A stretch of 64,000 nt of DNA. Origin: Hymenobacter cellulosivorans (GTDB taxonomy: Bacteria; Bacteroidota; Bacteroidia; Cytophagales; Hymenobacteraceae). A program made the translations under genes and the position numbers. Location: the NCBI RefSeq assembly GCF_022919135.1, contig NZ_CP095049.1, forward strand, positions 3,538,501 through 3,602,500, given 5' to 3'. Shown here piece after piece: positions 28,631 to 36,359 of the stretch (positions within the stretch are counted from its first letter, which is position 1; the number at the start of each line of letters is the position of its first letter). The notes beneath the pieces were generated by a model that saw only the letters and a program-made list of their open reading frames with translations, was not told where the DNA came from and did not search any database.

Positions 28631-29533
28631 CTAACCCGCTTGAAAAATGGACTTTAGGTAAGTTGCGTTGGCCCCGAAGTTGCGGCGCACGTTGCGCGCG
28701 TCGTTGGCGTCGCGGGAACGTTCTATTACCAGCCAGCCCTGCCAGTTCAGCTCGGCCAGGGTTTGCTTCACCTTGCGCATGTCCAGGCGGGTGTTGTTTT
28801 CGAGCCACACGCCGTCCTCGTCGGTGCAGTGCATCTGGCAGATGCGCTTGGCACCCAGAATCCGCAGCTCCTCGTGCAGGTCGCGCCCGGCCTTGAGCGG
28901 GTTGGAGAAGTTGAAGTAGATTTGGATGTGCTTCGAGTTGATTTCGCGCAGCAGCTCTACTTCGCCGCGGGCATCCAGTGCGGTTTCAATGCCCACGACC
29001 ACGCCCGCCTTCTTGGCCATTTTGCCCACCACCTTGAGCCGCTCCACAATGGCGGGACGCAGCTCGGGGTTGCGCACCAGGTCGCCCTGGGTACCTAGGG
29101 GCAGAAAGGCCACTTTCACCTGCATCTGCTGCATCGTGTCGAGGCAGTCCTGCACCATGCGCTGGTAGGTGGGCCGGGTGGCAAACGACTGGGCGTAGAA
29201 GCCCGTCATGGCCAACGAGCATATTTCCAGGTTCAATTCCTTGGCCTTGTCGAGGAACTGCTGGCGGATTTCGGGCTTAGCCAGCTGGTTGTCGAAGGTG
29301 TCGCGCTGGCCCAGGCCACCCATGTCAATTTCCACTCCGTCGGCGCCGATTTCCTTGGTCAGCGCCAGGGCGCCCAGCTTTTGGCGCTTGAGAAGCATCA
29401 AGTCGACCACCGCAATTTTGTAGCGGAGCGGGCGGGCCGCCAGCAGGGAGGGCCGCAAGCCAGGCACGAGCAGGCCGGCCGTAAGCAGGGAGCCGGCTCG
29501 GAGAAATTCGCGGCGGGAAACGACGGGCTTCAT
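28631..29533 (-). CDS. Exported sugar isomerase/epimerase-like TIM barrel protein
   Basis: A 300-aa protein with a twin-arginine-style signal (SRREFLRAGSLLTAGLLVPG, 6-25) and a xylose-isomerase-like TIM barrel. Candidate metal ligands are the glutamates in GADGVEIDMG and VVVGIETALD, the histidine in CQMHCTDEDG and the glutamate in WLVIERSRD. Such proteins act on small sugars or cyclitols in the periplasm, but the reaction is not known here. Its start overlaps the esterase stop (29530-29533), implying coupled translation. It sits in the middle of the leftward PUL operon, so a role on a released pectin sugar is inferred. Confidence 0.7.
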   Translation of the reverse strand: MKPVVSRREFLRAGSLLTAGLLVPGLRPSLLAARPLRYKIAVVDLMLLKRQKLGALALTKEIGADGVEIDMGGLGQRDTFDNQLAKPEIRQQFLDKAKELNLEICSLAMTGFYAQSFATRPTYQRMVQDCLDTMQQMQVKVAFLPLGTQGDLVRNPELRPAIVERLKVVGKMAKKAGVVVGIETALDARGEVELLREINSKHIQIYFNFSNPLKAGRDLHEELRILGAKRICQMHCTDEDGVWLENNTRLDMRKVKQTLAELNWQGWLVIERSRDANDARNVRRNFGANATYLKSIFQAG

Positions 29534-30978
29534 GGCAGGGGTGGGGTAGAAGGTGGGAGCGTATCGGTGCGGAAGGGGCGGGCGGGCAGGCCGGCGGCCG
29601 AAAACAGGTTGGGCTTGGCGGCCTCGTCCCAGCCGAAGCGCACGGCCACCGGCTTGGCCACGCCGGGCGCTGAAACCACCACGCGCTGGCCCGCAATGCG
29701 GGCCTGGGCGGGCACGAACACGCCGTCGGCACCGGCCAGGGTAAAGTCGGTCAGCGGCTGGCCATCCTTGCTGGTGAGGCGGCTTTTCAGCGGCTCGAAG
29801 GATACCACCGCCTCATTTTTACGAAAGCGCACCCGCCGGAATACCGGCCCGACGCCTTCTGCCTTAGGTCGGCGGTAGGTGCCGGACAAGGCCAGCAGGG
29901 CCAGGCGTTGCCCAATTTTCCACTTGTAGGGCGGGTGAATATCGTCGAGCTTGGTGACCAGGTCGGTGGTGACAATCATGCCGGTGTGAGGCGTCCGAAG
30001 CACGGCCTGCTGGGCTTCTCGGAAGCGGGGCAGGGTTTCGCGGGTCAGGGGCACCCTGGGGTCTTTGGATTCGGAGTACAGAAAAGGGGCCAGCTGCACG
30101 AAGTAGAAGGGTAGCTGGTCGTTGTGCCAGGCCGCACGCCAACTCTGTATCAGCGTTTGGAGCTTGTGGGTGTAGGTGCTGGTTTCGGCCAGAAAGCAGT
30201 TCGACTCACCCTGGTACCACAGAAAGCCACGCACGGCGAAGGGCACCAGCGGCCGGATCATGGGCTCGTAGAACTTGCCCGGGTCCCCGTCGACTTTCTG
30301 ACTGGCGTAGTAGGCATCCTGGGCAAAGGCCTGTTCGGCAATCCAGGGCTCAATGCGGGAGCCGGGAACAGCCGAGGAAATGACGCCCACCGGCACGTGC
30401 AGGTGCGCATACAGCTCTTTGGCAAAGAAGTAGGCCGGGGCCGAAAAAGCACGCAGCGCCGAATCCTGGGCGATGCTCCAGCCCCGGTGCAGGGAATCGG
30501 GCTTGGCCAGCTCCTTGCGGTTGACCAGGAAAATGCGCAGTGCGGGGTTGCGGGCGTGTTCCAGCTCGGCCAGCGGACCGGCGTCTTCGGTGGCGGGAAT
30601 AGTCACCTTGCTGTTCTTGCGCATGGTATATTCCATATTCGACTGCCCCGAGCACAGCCAGACTTCGCCCACCAGAATATTCTGCAGCCGAATGGTGTTG
30701 CGGCCCGCAATGACCAGTTCCGCCGGCACAGCCGAGGCCCGCAAGGGCTTGAGCGTAACCTGCCAACGGCCGGCAGCATTGGCTGTAGTACCCAGCTGCT
30801 GGGCGCCAAAGGTTACTGTCACGGCTTCGCCGGGCGCGGCGGTGCCCCAGATGGGCACGGGCTGGTTGCGCTGCAGCACCATGTGGTGGCCCAGCACCCG
30901 CGGCAGCACCACCCAGGCCCGGGCCGAGGAAGCCAGCAGCAGCAGCCCTAGCAGCAGGCCGATTCGAGTCGTTTTCAT
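29530..30978 (-). CDS. SGNH carbohydrate acetylesterase (sialate O-acetylesterase-like)
   Basis: A 482-aa exported esterase, with the ATG at 30978 giving a signal peptide (MKTTRIGLLLGLLLLASSARA). The longer frame to 31323 only overlaps the upstream gene. The nucleophile serine is S113 in CSGQSNMEY, FLWYQGESN forms block III, and DDIHPPYKWKIGQR holds the Asp-x-x-His of block V. An N-terminal beta domain (25-105) and a C-terminal beta domain (about 400-480) frame the catalytic part. In a pectin locus the likely role is removing O-acetyl groups from galacturonan or its side chains before other enzymes act. It is 2 bp from the upstream gene and overlaps the downstream one. Confidence 0.82.
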   Translation of the reverse strand: MKTTRIGLLLGLLLLASSARAWVVLPRVLGHHMVLQRNQPVPIWGTAAPGEAVTVTFGAQQLGTTANAAGRWQVTLKPLRASAVPAELVIAGRNTIRLQNILVGEVWLCSGQSNMEYTMRKNSKVTIPATEDAGPLAELEHARNPALRIFLVNRKELAKPDSLHRGWSIAQDSALRAFSAPAYFFAKELYAHLHVPVGVISSAVPGSRIEPWIAEQAFAQDAYYASQKVDGDPGKFYEPMIRPLVPFAVRGFLWYQGESNCFLAETSTYTHKLQTLIQSWRAAWHNDQLPFYFVQLAPFLYSESKDPRVPLTRETLPRFREAQQAVLRTPHTGMIVTTDLVTKLDDIHPPYKWKIGQRLALLALSGTYRRPKAEGVGPVFRRVRFRKNEAVVSFEPLKSRLTSKDGQPLTDFTLAGADGVFVPAQARIAGQRVVVSAPGVAKPVAVRFGWDEAAKPNLFSAAGLPARPFRTDTLPPSTPPLP

Positions 30979-30980
30979 CC

Positions 30981-33900
30981 TTACTTTTTCTGCAGCCACA
31001 GCACTTCGGCCTCCGGGCCCCGGGCCGGCAGCGTCACGAGTTGCCCGGCTTTCACGGTTTCCTTGCCAGCGCTGAGCTGCCCGGTTTTGGGGTTGATGCG
31101 GCGCACGACAAACGAGCCTTTCAGCGCCGACAAATCGAGCTGGGCCGGGGCCGCACCTTCGCGGTAGAGCAGCAGGCCGGTGCTGCCGTTGCTTAGGGCC
31201 CACTGGCCGGCAGGCTGACCGGGTAGTTCCAGTGGGGTCATGGCGGATATAGCAGCGGCAAACTGGGCATCGGCTACGTGGGGCAGGCTGGGCAACGAGC
31301 CGCCGGCCAGCAGCACGGCCCACCCGAAGGTGTCGTAGCTGTCGGCCGAGTAGAGCACGGCTTTGCCCGGGAACTGCTGGCGGTACTCGCGCACGGCCCG
31401 GTACACCTGCTCGAAGGAGCTGCGCTTGGGCTTGAGCAGGCGGGCGTGCTGGCGGGGAGCCAGGTTCTGGCCGCCCGCCGGGGCGTAGGCGCTGCCGTCG
31501 GCCTGGTAGTACCAGTAATTGATATCAATCACGTCGACGACGGCGGCCCGGGCGGGGTCGGCGAGGATGGCGTCCTGCACGTCTTTTGTAGTGCTCAGGG
31601 CAATGGTGGCCTGCTGCCCGGTTTCAGTTTCCCACTCCTTCACCGTGTCGAGCCAGAACTGCACGAAGCTCAGGGGCCCGGTGAATTCAGCTCCAATCAG
31701 GTGGACCACGCCGGTTTTGCCCACGAAGTTGCTCAGGCACTGCCGGATGTAGGCCCGGTGTAGGGGGCGGCGGGTGGCATCCGTCACGTCGTAAAACTGC
31801 TCGGCCATGAACACGCGCTTGTCGCCGGCGTAGGGCACGGGCTCCGGGAAGCCGGTGTGGTTAATGTTATTGACCGGCCGCCAGGGGAAGTCGGCGTAGT
31901 GGGCCCCGGCCTCGATGATGTTGTGCTGGAAATAGTGCTGGTTGAGCAATACGAGGCCTTTTTGGTCGGCCAGGTCGGCAAACTCGGCCAAGCGGCCCCA
32001 GTACCATTTGTTGTACTTGGTCAGGTCGTAGCGGCTCAGGCCGTCCCAAGCGGTACCCTGTCCGCTGCGGGCGAAAGGTTGCTCGTAGAACGGGCCCCAT
32101 ACCTCGCCATCCATGCGCTTTACCCGCTCGTGGTCGTCGCGGCGGCGCTCGTACCACAGGCCGTAGTTGTGCGACAAAGCCACCACGTTTTCGGCCCGCA
32201 TGGAGTCGGTCATTTCGGCCAGGTCGTCGGTGAGGCCCGGGCCCGTCATGCCTGGCACGAAGCGCGTGACGTGAGGCTTGGGGTTGCGCAGGCCGTAGGG
32301 TCGAGCGCTACCGTTCCACCAGGGCACTTCCTGGCGGCGGCCCGTTACCAGAGCCAGGCCGCGCACCAGCTTGCCGCTTGTCACCTGCAGGGGCGCGGCG
32401 GCGGCAGGCCGGGCGGCGGGCTTCACCTTCAGCTGGTCGATGCTCGGGGCCGTGGGTTGGGTGGCAATGGACTGCCGGCTCGGGGCGGCTTCAATGAAAG
32501 CCCGCAGGGTAGGAGCAGCCTGAGCTGAGAGCCTGGTCAGCTCCTGGGCCACGGCTACGGGCGGACTGCTGGAGGCTTCGGTGGAAATAGGCAACAGCAC
32601 AGCGCGGCTGGCGACGCCGGCGCCGAGACGGTCCTGGAGCTGCGCATAATACAGGCTGCGGGGCTTAATATGTTCGTTGGACTGGTCCCAGTGGCCGTTG
32701 CCGGCAAACTGCGCCCAGGTGCCAAACGCCCAGTTCTGGGCCGTGGGAGGCTGGTAGCAGTCCACGCGGGCGGCGGTACACTGCCAGAACACGCTGTTGG
32801 CCGCGGCCCAGCCGGCTCCTTGGCCGTCCTGTTCCCGGTTGCCGAAGCGCAGAGCCTGACCGTACTCTTTCACGATGTCGAACAAAGTGCCCGCAGCCCA
32901 GCTGTCGATGGCGCCGCTGAAGCTGAAGGCATCTTCGGCCTCGCACTGCACAAAGGCGTTGGGGCCGGCTGCGCAGTAACCCACGGCAAAGTCGTGGTAG
33001 CCCGCCTCAGCGTAGAGGCGCTGAAACAGGCCCTGTTGGCCCTTGGTCATAAACGTGTTGCGCCGCTCCCCACCGATTTCCGACACTGGCTCGGTGGAAA
33101 TGCAGTCCTCCACGGTGATACGGCGGGTGGTTTCCTGGGCCAGCACGGCCGAGCCGGCAAAATGGCGAAACACAACCTGCCGCACCCAGGCGTCCTGCAC
33201 GTTGTCCAGCACTATGGCCATCCAGCGGTGGTCTTCGTCCTTGGCATTGGCCGCATCTACCGCCGATTCCAGCCGCAGATTTTCCACGCCGACCTGCGAA
33301 ATAAGGCCAGGCCAGCTAGTACGGGCCACGGTGCCGCCCCCGTAGGTTTGGTCCAGGGCGGTGGTCAGGGGCGCATCCAGGGTAATACCGTTGGCGTCCA
33401 CAGCCACTACCTGCCGGTCCCAGAACAGGTCGCGCTGCCCGGGTTTCCAGCCCAGGGCCGATTCGCCCCCGCCAAATGACTGGGTGCCGAGCGTCTGAAT
33501 CCAGGCCGCCGTGCTGGGCCGCTGCACCCGCACCCGGTCACCTGTTTTGAAGCCTGCCGCGTTGGCCACGCGCACCGTGCGGGCATTGACGGGCACGTAC
33601 CGGTCGGTAATCGGCTGGGCAGTTTCTAGCTTTCGGTTGTTGCGGCCGGCCAGGGTTAGCAGGTTTTCCCGGCTGTAGCCCGTGCCCAGGAGCGTAGTTC
33701 CATCGGGGCCCATGCCGCTGCCGCGCAGCACCACGCCCGAGGCGCGGATAAGCAGGCGGCCGGCTATTTCGTGCCGGCCTTTGCCCAGCAGCACCGCACC
33801 CCGAAAACCGTCCTTGCCCAGAGGCAGAGTGGCCACGTAATCCAGGGCTGCCTGAATACGGGCCGTGGCATCCCCGGTCTGGGTGGGTACGGTTACTTTA

Positions 33901-34121
33901 CTGGGCACCAGCGGAATAACCTGCGCCCCGGCCCGGTAGCCGCAGTAGGAAAAGTCCGGAATCCGGTTGCCCAACGAGTCGGGGGCGTACTCCAGCTTGC
34001 CGTCTTTGCCGGTCGAAACAGGTGGCTGTTTTTTTACGGGCTTAGGGCCCTGCGCTAGCCCGGACCCGGCACTGGCGGCAAGGAGAAACAGCAGAACAGG
34101 CAGGAAGCGGGAAGTGGGCAC
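30981..34121 (-). CDS. Beta-helix (pectate-lyase-3-like) plus TIM-barrel-like fusion protein
   Basis: A two-part exported protein of about 1046 aa. The N-terminal half (about 40-470) is a right-handed beta-helix of the pectate-lyase-3 type: ARIQAALDYVATLPLG, GAVLLGKGRHEIAGRL, VVLRGSGMGPDGTTL, ENLRLESAVDA and ITVEDCIS. The C-terminal half (about 590-980) looks like a glycosidase-type barrel (VVALSHNYGLWYERRRDDHE, LVLLNQHYFQHNI, DVIDINYWYYQADG, AVLYSADSYDTFGW) and ends in a small beta domain. I believe relatives carry DUF6298 (unverified). I prefer a GTG start at 34121, which gives a clean signal peptide (PTSRFLPVLLFLLAASAGSGLA). The ATG at 34181 lies inside a dispersed repeat. It probably binds or cleaves pectin side chains. 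Confidence 0.6.
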   Translation of the reverse strand: MPTSRFLPVLLFLLAASAGSGLAQGPKPVKKQPPVSTGKDGKLEYAPDSLGNRIPDFSYCGYRAGAQVIPLVPSKVTVPTQTGDATARIQAALDYVATLPLGKDGFRGAVLLGKGRHEIAGRLLIRASGVVLRGSGMGPDGTTLLGTGYSRENLLTLAGRNNRKLETAQPITDRYVPVNARTVRVANAAGFKTGDRVRVQRPSTAAWIQTLGTQSFGGGESALGWKPGQRDLFWDRQVVAVDANGITLDAPLTTALDQTYGGGTVARTSWPGLISQVGVENLRLESAVDAANAKDEDHRWMAIVLDNVQDAWVRQVVFRHFAGSAVLAQETTRRITVEDCISTEPVSEIGGERRNTFMTKGQQGLFQRLYAEAGYHDFAVGYCAAGPNAFVQCEAEDAFSFSGAIDSWAAGTLFDIVKEYGQALRFGNREQDGQGAGWAAANSVFWQCTAARVDCYQPPTAQNWAFGTWAQFAGNGHWDQSNEHIKPRSLYYAQLQDRLGAGVASRAVLLPISTEASSSPPVAVAQELTRLSAQAAPTLRAFIEAAPSRQSIATQPTAPSIDQLKVKPAARPAAAAPLQVTSGKLVRGLALVTGRRQEVPWWNGSARPYGLRNPKPHVTRFVPGMTGPGLTDDLAEMTDSMRAENVVALSHNYGLWYERRRDDHERVKRMDGEVWGPFYEQPFARSGQGTAWDGLSRYDLTKYNKWYWGRLAEFADLADQKGLVLLNQHYFQHNIIEAGAHYADFPWRPVNNINHTGFPEPVPYAGDKRVFMAEQFYDVTDATRRPLHRAYIRQCLSNFVGKTGVVHLIGAEFTGPLSFVQFWLDTVKEWETETGQQATIALSTTKDVQDAILADPARAAVVDVIDINYWYYQADGSAYAPAGGQNLAPRQHARLLKPKRSSFEQVYRAVREYRQQFPGKAVLYSADSYDTFGWAVLLAGGSLPSLPHVADAQFAAAISAMTPLELPGQPAGQWALSNGSTGLLLYREGAAPAQLDLSALKGSFVVRRINPKTGQLSAGKETVKAGQLVTLPARGPEAEVLWLQKK

Positions 34122-34156
34122 TGGGCGAATCGGGGGGAAGGAAGCTTGAATTAGCG

Positions 34157-34184
34157 TGTCATGCTTCGGCAAGCGCAGCATGAG
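34157..34184. repeat. Fragment of the PUL-dispersed inverted-repeat family
   Basis: gtcatgcttcggcaagcgcagcatgag resembles one arm of the longer elements at 45.4 and 49.1 kb (gtcatgctgagcttgccgaag and its complement). It lies between the PL1 stop and the next gene of the leftward operon. Confidence 0.6.
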
Positions 34185-34208
34185 GGTTTAAGAAAGTCAA
34201 ACTTCCAC

Positions 34209-35846
34209 TTAGGTCGGCTTGACTTCTTTGACCGGCACCACGCTGTTGAGGTATACCTCAATGTTGGTGTAGCCGTCTTTGCCGCGGACCTGGCTGGCGT
34301 CGGAGGCGTCGTTAGGGTTGAGCTTGTTCTTCTTTTCGTACTGGTCGGGCATGCCGTCCTTGTCGGCGTCCTGGTAGGGCTGGCCGGCGTAGGTGGGGTA
34401 GCCACCCACCTGGCTGATGTCGGTGATGATGCCCTGTTTGTAGGAGTCGAGGGGCAGGCGGCGGTGCTTGAACTGGGTTTCGGGCAGCTGCACGCCGTCC
34501 TTGTAGGTGATTTTGCCGGTGCGCACCTGCTCCACCACGCGGGTGTCCACCGGGTCACGCTTGGGCAGGGTAGCACCGGCATTTTCCAGCACGTAGCCGT
34601 AGGCTTTCTGCGCCGGCAGAATGGTCAGCTCGGGCATGGGCAGGGGCGAGTTCACGCGCATGTCGGGCGTGTATTTGCCCGCGTCGGCCAGCTCCTCTAC
34701 CTGCACGCCGCCGTTCCAGTTGTCCTTGGTTACCTTGTCGTTGCCTTCCATGATGTTGCCGCTCACGTAGGCCCGGCCGTACACCTGGTACTTGAGCTTG
34801 CTGCGGCCCGACTCCGGCTTGAGGATGCGGTGACCCACCGGCGAATCCTTGGGCGTGAGGGGGCCGGGCTTGTAGTAGTTGTTGATAATATTGTACATGG
34901 CCCGGTAGTCGCCCCCGTCGGTGGAGCGGTGTACCCAGTTGAACATGACGTTGTTGGCGAAGTTGAACACGCCGTTCCAGCCGATGGAGGGGTTGCGGCC
35001 CGCGTTGTCGGCCCAGAGGTTGCGCATGAAGGTGCAGTTCTCCCCGCCCAGGGTGCTGCCGAAGGCGTGGTTCCAGGTGTCGAGGGCCTCGGAGAAGATG
35101 CTGTTCTGAATGGTAATGTTGACCGTGCCCAGCTTCTGCTCGGCAATGCCGGTGCTGTCGTTGTACATGTGGCGGTACATCGACATGTTCTCGTCCAGCC
35201 CCCAGCTCGCTGAAACGTGGTCAATCATGATGTTGCCGATGGGGTTGCCACCGATGGCGTCGTCGCGGCGGCCCACGTTGGTTTCGCCGCGACGGAAGCG
35301 CATGTAGCGAATCACTACGTCGTGAGTATTAATCCACACCGATTCGCCGGCCACGCACACCCCGTCGCCGGGGGCGGTCTGGCCCGCAATGGTAATGTAG
35401 GGCGCCCGGATAATGAGCGGAGTTTTCAGCCGGATGATGCCGGCCACGTTGAAGACGATGGTGCGGGCTCCGCCCTGCTCACAGGCCTCGCGCAAGGTGC
35501 CCGGCCCCCGGTCTTCCAGGCTGGTCACGACGTAGACCTTGCCACCCCGGCCCCCGAAGGAGTGGGCTCCGCCGCCTTCCGCGCCCGGAAACGCCAACAG
35601 CGGCGACTGGGGCAAGTCGATGGGGCGGGCGGCCCAGGGAATGTAGGGCTTGCCCTGGCGGGCTTCCTGCTGAATGATGGGGTAGGCCTTGGCCCAGGCC
35701 AGCTCCGATTGGCGGGTGGCCTCGTCCATCAGCTCTTTGCTGGCTTTTTGCACGTCGGCCGGAATCTGGGGGTACTGGGCCAGGGCCGCGTGGTGGGTCG
35801 AGACGGACACGGCCAAACCGAGAAGGGAGCCAGCAATTTTTTTCAT
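34209..35846 (-). CDS. PL1-family pectate lyase, first copy
   Basis: A 545-aa exported lyase with a signal peptide (MKKIAGSLLGLAVSVSTHHAALA). The right-handed beta-helix has PL1 marks: LLAFPGAEGGGAHSFGGRGG, TLREACEQGGARTIVFNVAG, IIRAPYITIAGQTAPGDG, VIRYMRFRRGE and IMIDHVSASWGLDENMS (Ca2+ region), with NPSIGWNGVFNFANNVMFNW further on. The C-terminus has a calcium-binding-like repeat (DADKDGMPDQYEKKNKLNP, NDASDAS) followed by a short tail. It would cleave homogalacturonan by beta-elimination in the periplasm or at the surface. It is the first gene of the leftward operon, just behind a promoter with two AraC-type half-sites. A close paralogue is at 60.1-61.8 kb. Confidence 0.88.
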   Translation of the reverse strand: MKKIAGSLLGLAVSVSTHHAALAQYPQIPADVQKASKELMDEATRQSELAWAKAYPIIQQEARQGKPYIPWAARPIDLPQSPLLAFPGAEGGGAHSFGGRGGKVYVVTSLEDRGPGTLREACEQGGARTIVFNVAGIIRLKTPLIIRAPYITIAGQTAPGDGVCVAGESVWINTHDVVIRYMRFRRGETNVGRRDDAIGGNPIGNIMIDHVSASWGLDENMSMYRHMYNDSTGIAEQKLGTVNITIQNSIFSEALDTWNHAFGSTLGGENCTFMRNLWADNAGRNPSIGWNGVFNFANNVMFNWVHRSTDGGDYRAMYNIINNYYKPGPLTPKDSPVGHRILKPESGRSKLKYQVYGRAYVSGNIMEGNDKVTKDNWNGGVQVEELADAGKYTPDMRVNSPLPMPELTILPAQKAYGYVLENAGATLPKRDPVDTRVVEQVRTGKITYKDGVQLPETQFKHRRLPLDSYKQGIITDISQVGGYPTYAGQPYQDADKDGMPDQYEKKNKLNPNDASDASQVRGKDGYTNIEVYLNSVVPVKEVKPT

Positions 35847-35871
35847 AGGGAAGGTGGGGTTTTAACCGCAG

Positions 35872-35933
35872 CTAAATAACAGGACAAAGCCGCCCCTGAC
35901 CTATACCATTTTTTCGAGCCTGTGTAGGATGTT
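35872..35933 (-). promoter_or_regulatory. AraC-type tandem half-sites and -7 element upstream of PL1 (site 3)
   Basis: Read on the minus strand: aacatcctaca (35933-35923), then aaaatggtata (35912-35902) starting 21 bp later, then ttatttag (35879-35872), a two-mismatch TAnnTTTG. The layout and spacing equal those of sites 1, 2 and 4. The predicted 5' leader of the PL1 mRNA is about 20 nt. Confidence 0.6.
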
Positions 35934-36205
35934 AGCATACCTGCTCGTTGGGCCCTGTGGAGTAGCTTCTCCGAGGCTTAGGCTCTGTTTCAGACGGCTC
36001 CCTCTTGGCAGCGGACGAGGCTTGAACGGATACTCGTTTACTCCTTATAGACGCAAGCCTGATTTTGCGGCTGATTAGCCCCTTTGCCAAGAGTAGTAGG
36101 TACAAGCGCATGGATAAGGCTCTGTCCTGGGCCCCGGTGAGGGAATACTCACTCCTGACAAAAAGCCGTTAAGAACAGCCCATAGCTGGAAAATGGGCCG
36201 ATGGC

Positions 36206-36267
36206 AACATGCTACAAGAGCCGGAGAAGATGGTATAAGACCCCGGCCCCGCCCGCGGATACCTTTG
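36206..36267 (+). promoter_or_regulatory. AraC-type tandem half-sites and -7 element upstream of the alpha-uronidase operon (site 1)
   Basis: aacatgctaca (36206-36216) and aagatggtata (36227-36237) start 21 bp apart. A perfect TAnnTTTG (taccttt g, 36260-36267) begins 33 bp after the start of the second half-site. There is no -33 TTTG; the second half-site occupies that place, as expected for an activator-dependent promoter. The leader to the ATG at 36360 is about 87 nt. Confidence 0.65.
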
Positions 36268-36359
36268 AGGCCTTTTATTCCGCTTTTCTGCCCTGGCCTA
36301 GCCCCATGCTGCCCCGGCCGGACTTCTGAAGCGTTTTTCCTAGCCTAACTTCAAGTCGT

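Larger units (their letters stand above)
35847..36359. other. 513-bp divergent control region of the pectin locus
   Basis: This gap lies between the two outward-facing PUL operons. Besides the two activator-type promoters listed separately I see no gene. The middle part (35940-36200) has no feature I can name. Confidence 0.6.

Noticed and set aside
28537..28896. Plus-strand frame of 119 codons
   Set aside because: Arg/Ala/Cys-rich shadow of the TIM-barrel gene's 3' end.
34161..35213. Plus-strand open frame of 350 codons
   Set aside because: Antisense to the first PL1 lyase, with repetitive His/Val/Gly composition and no start context.
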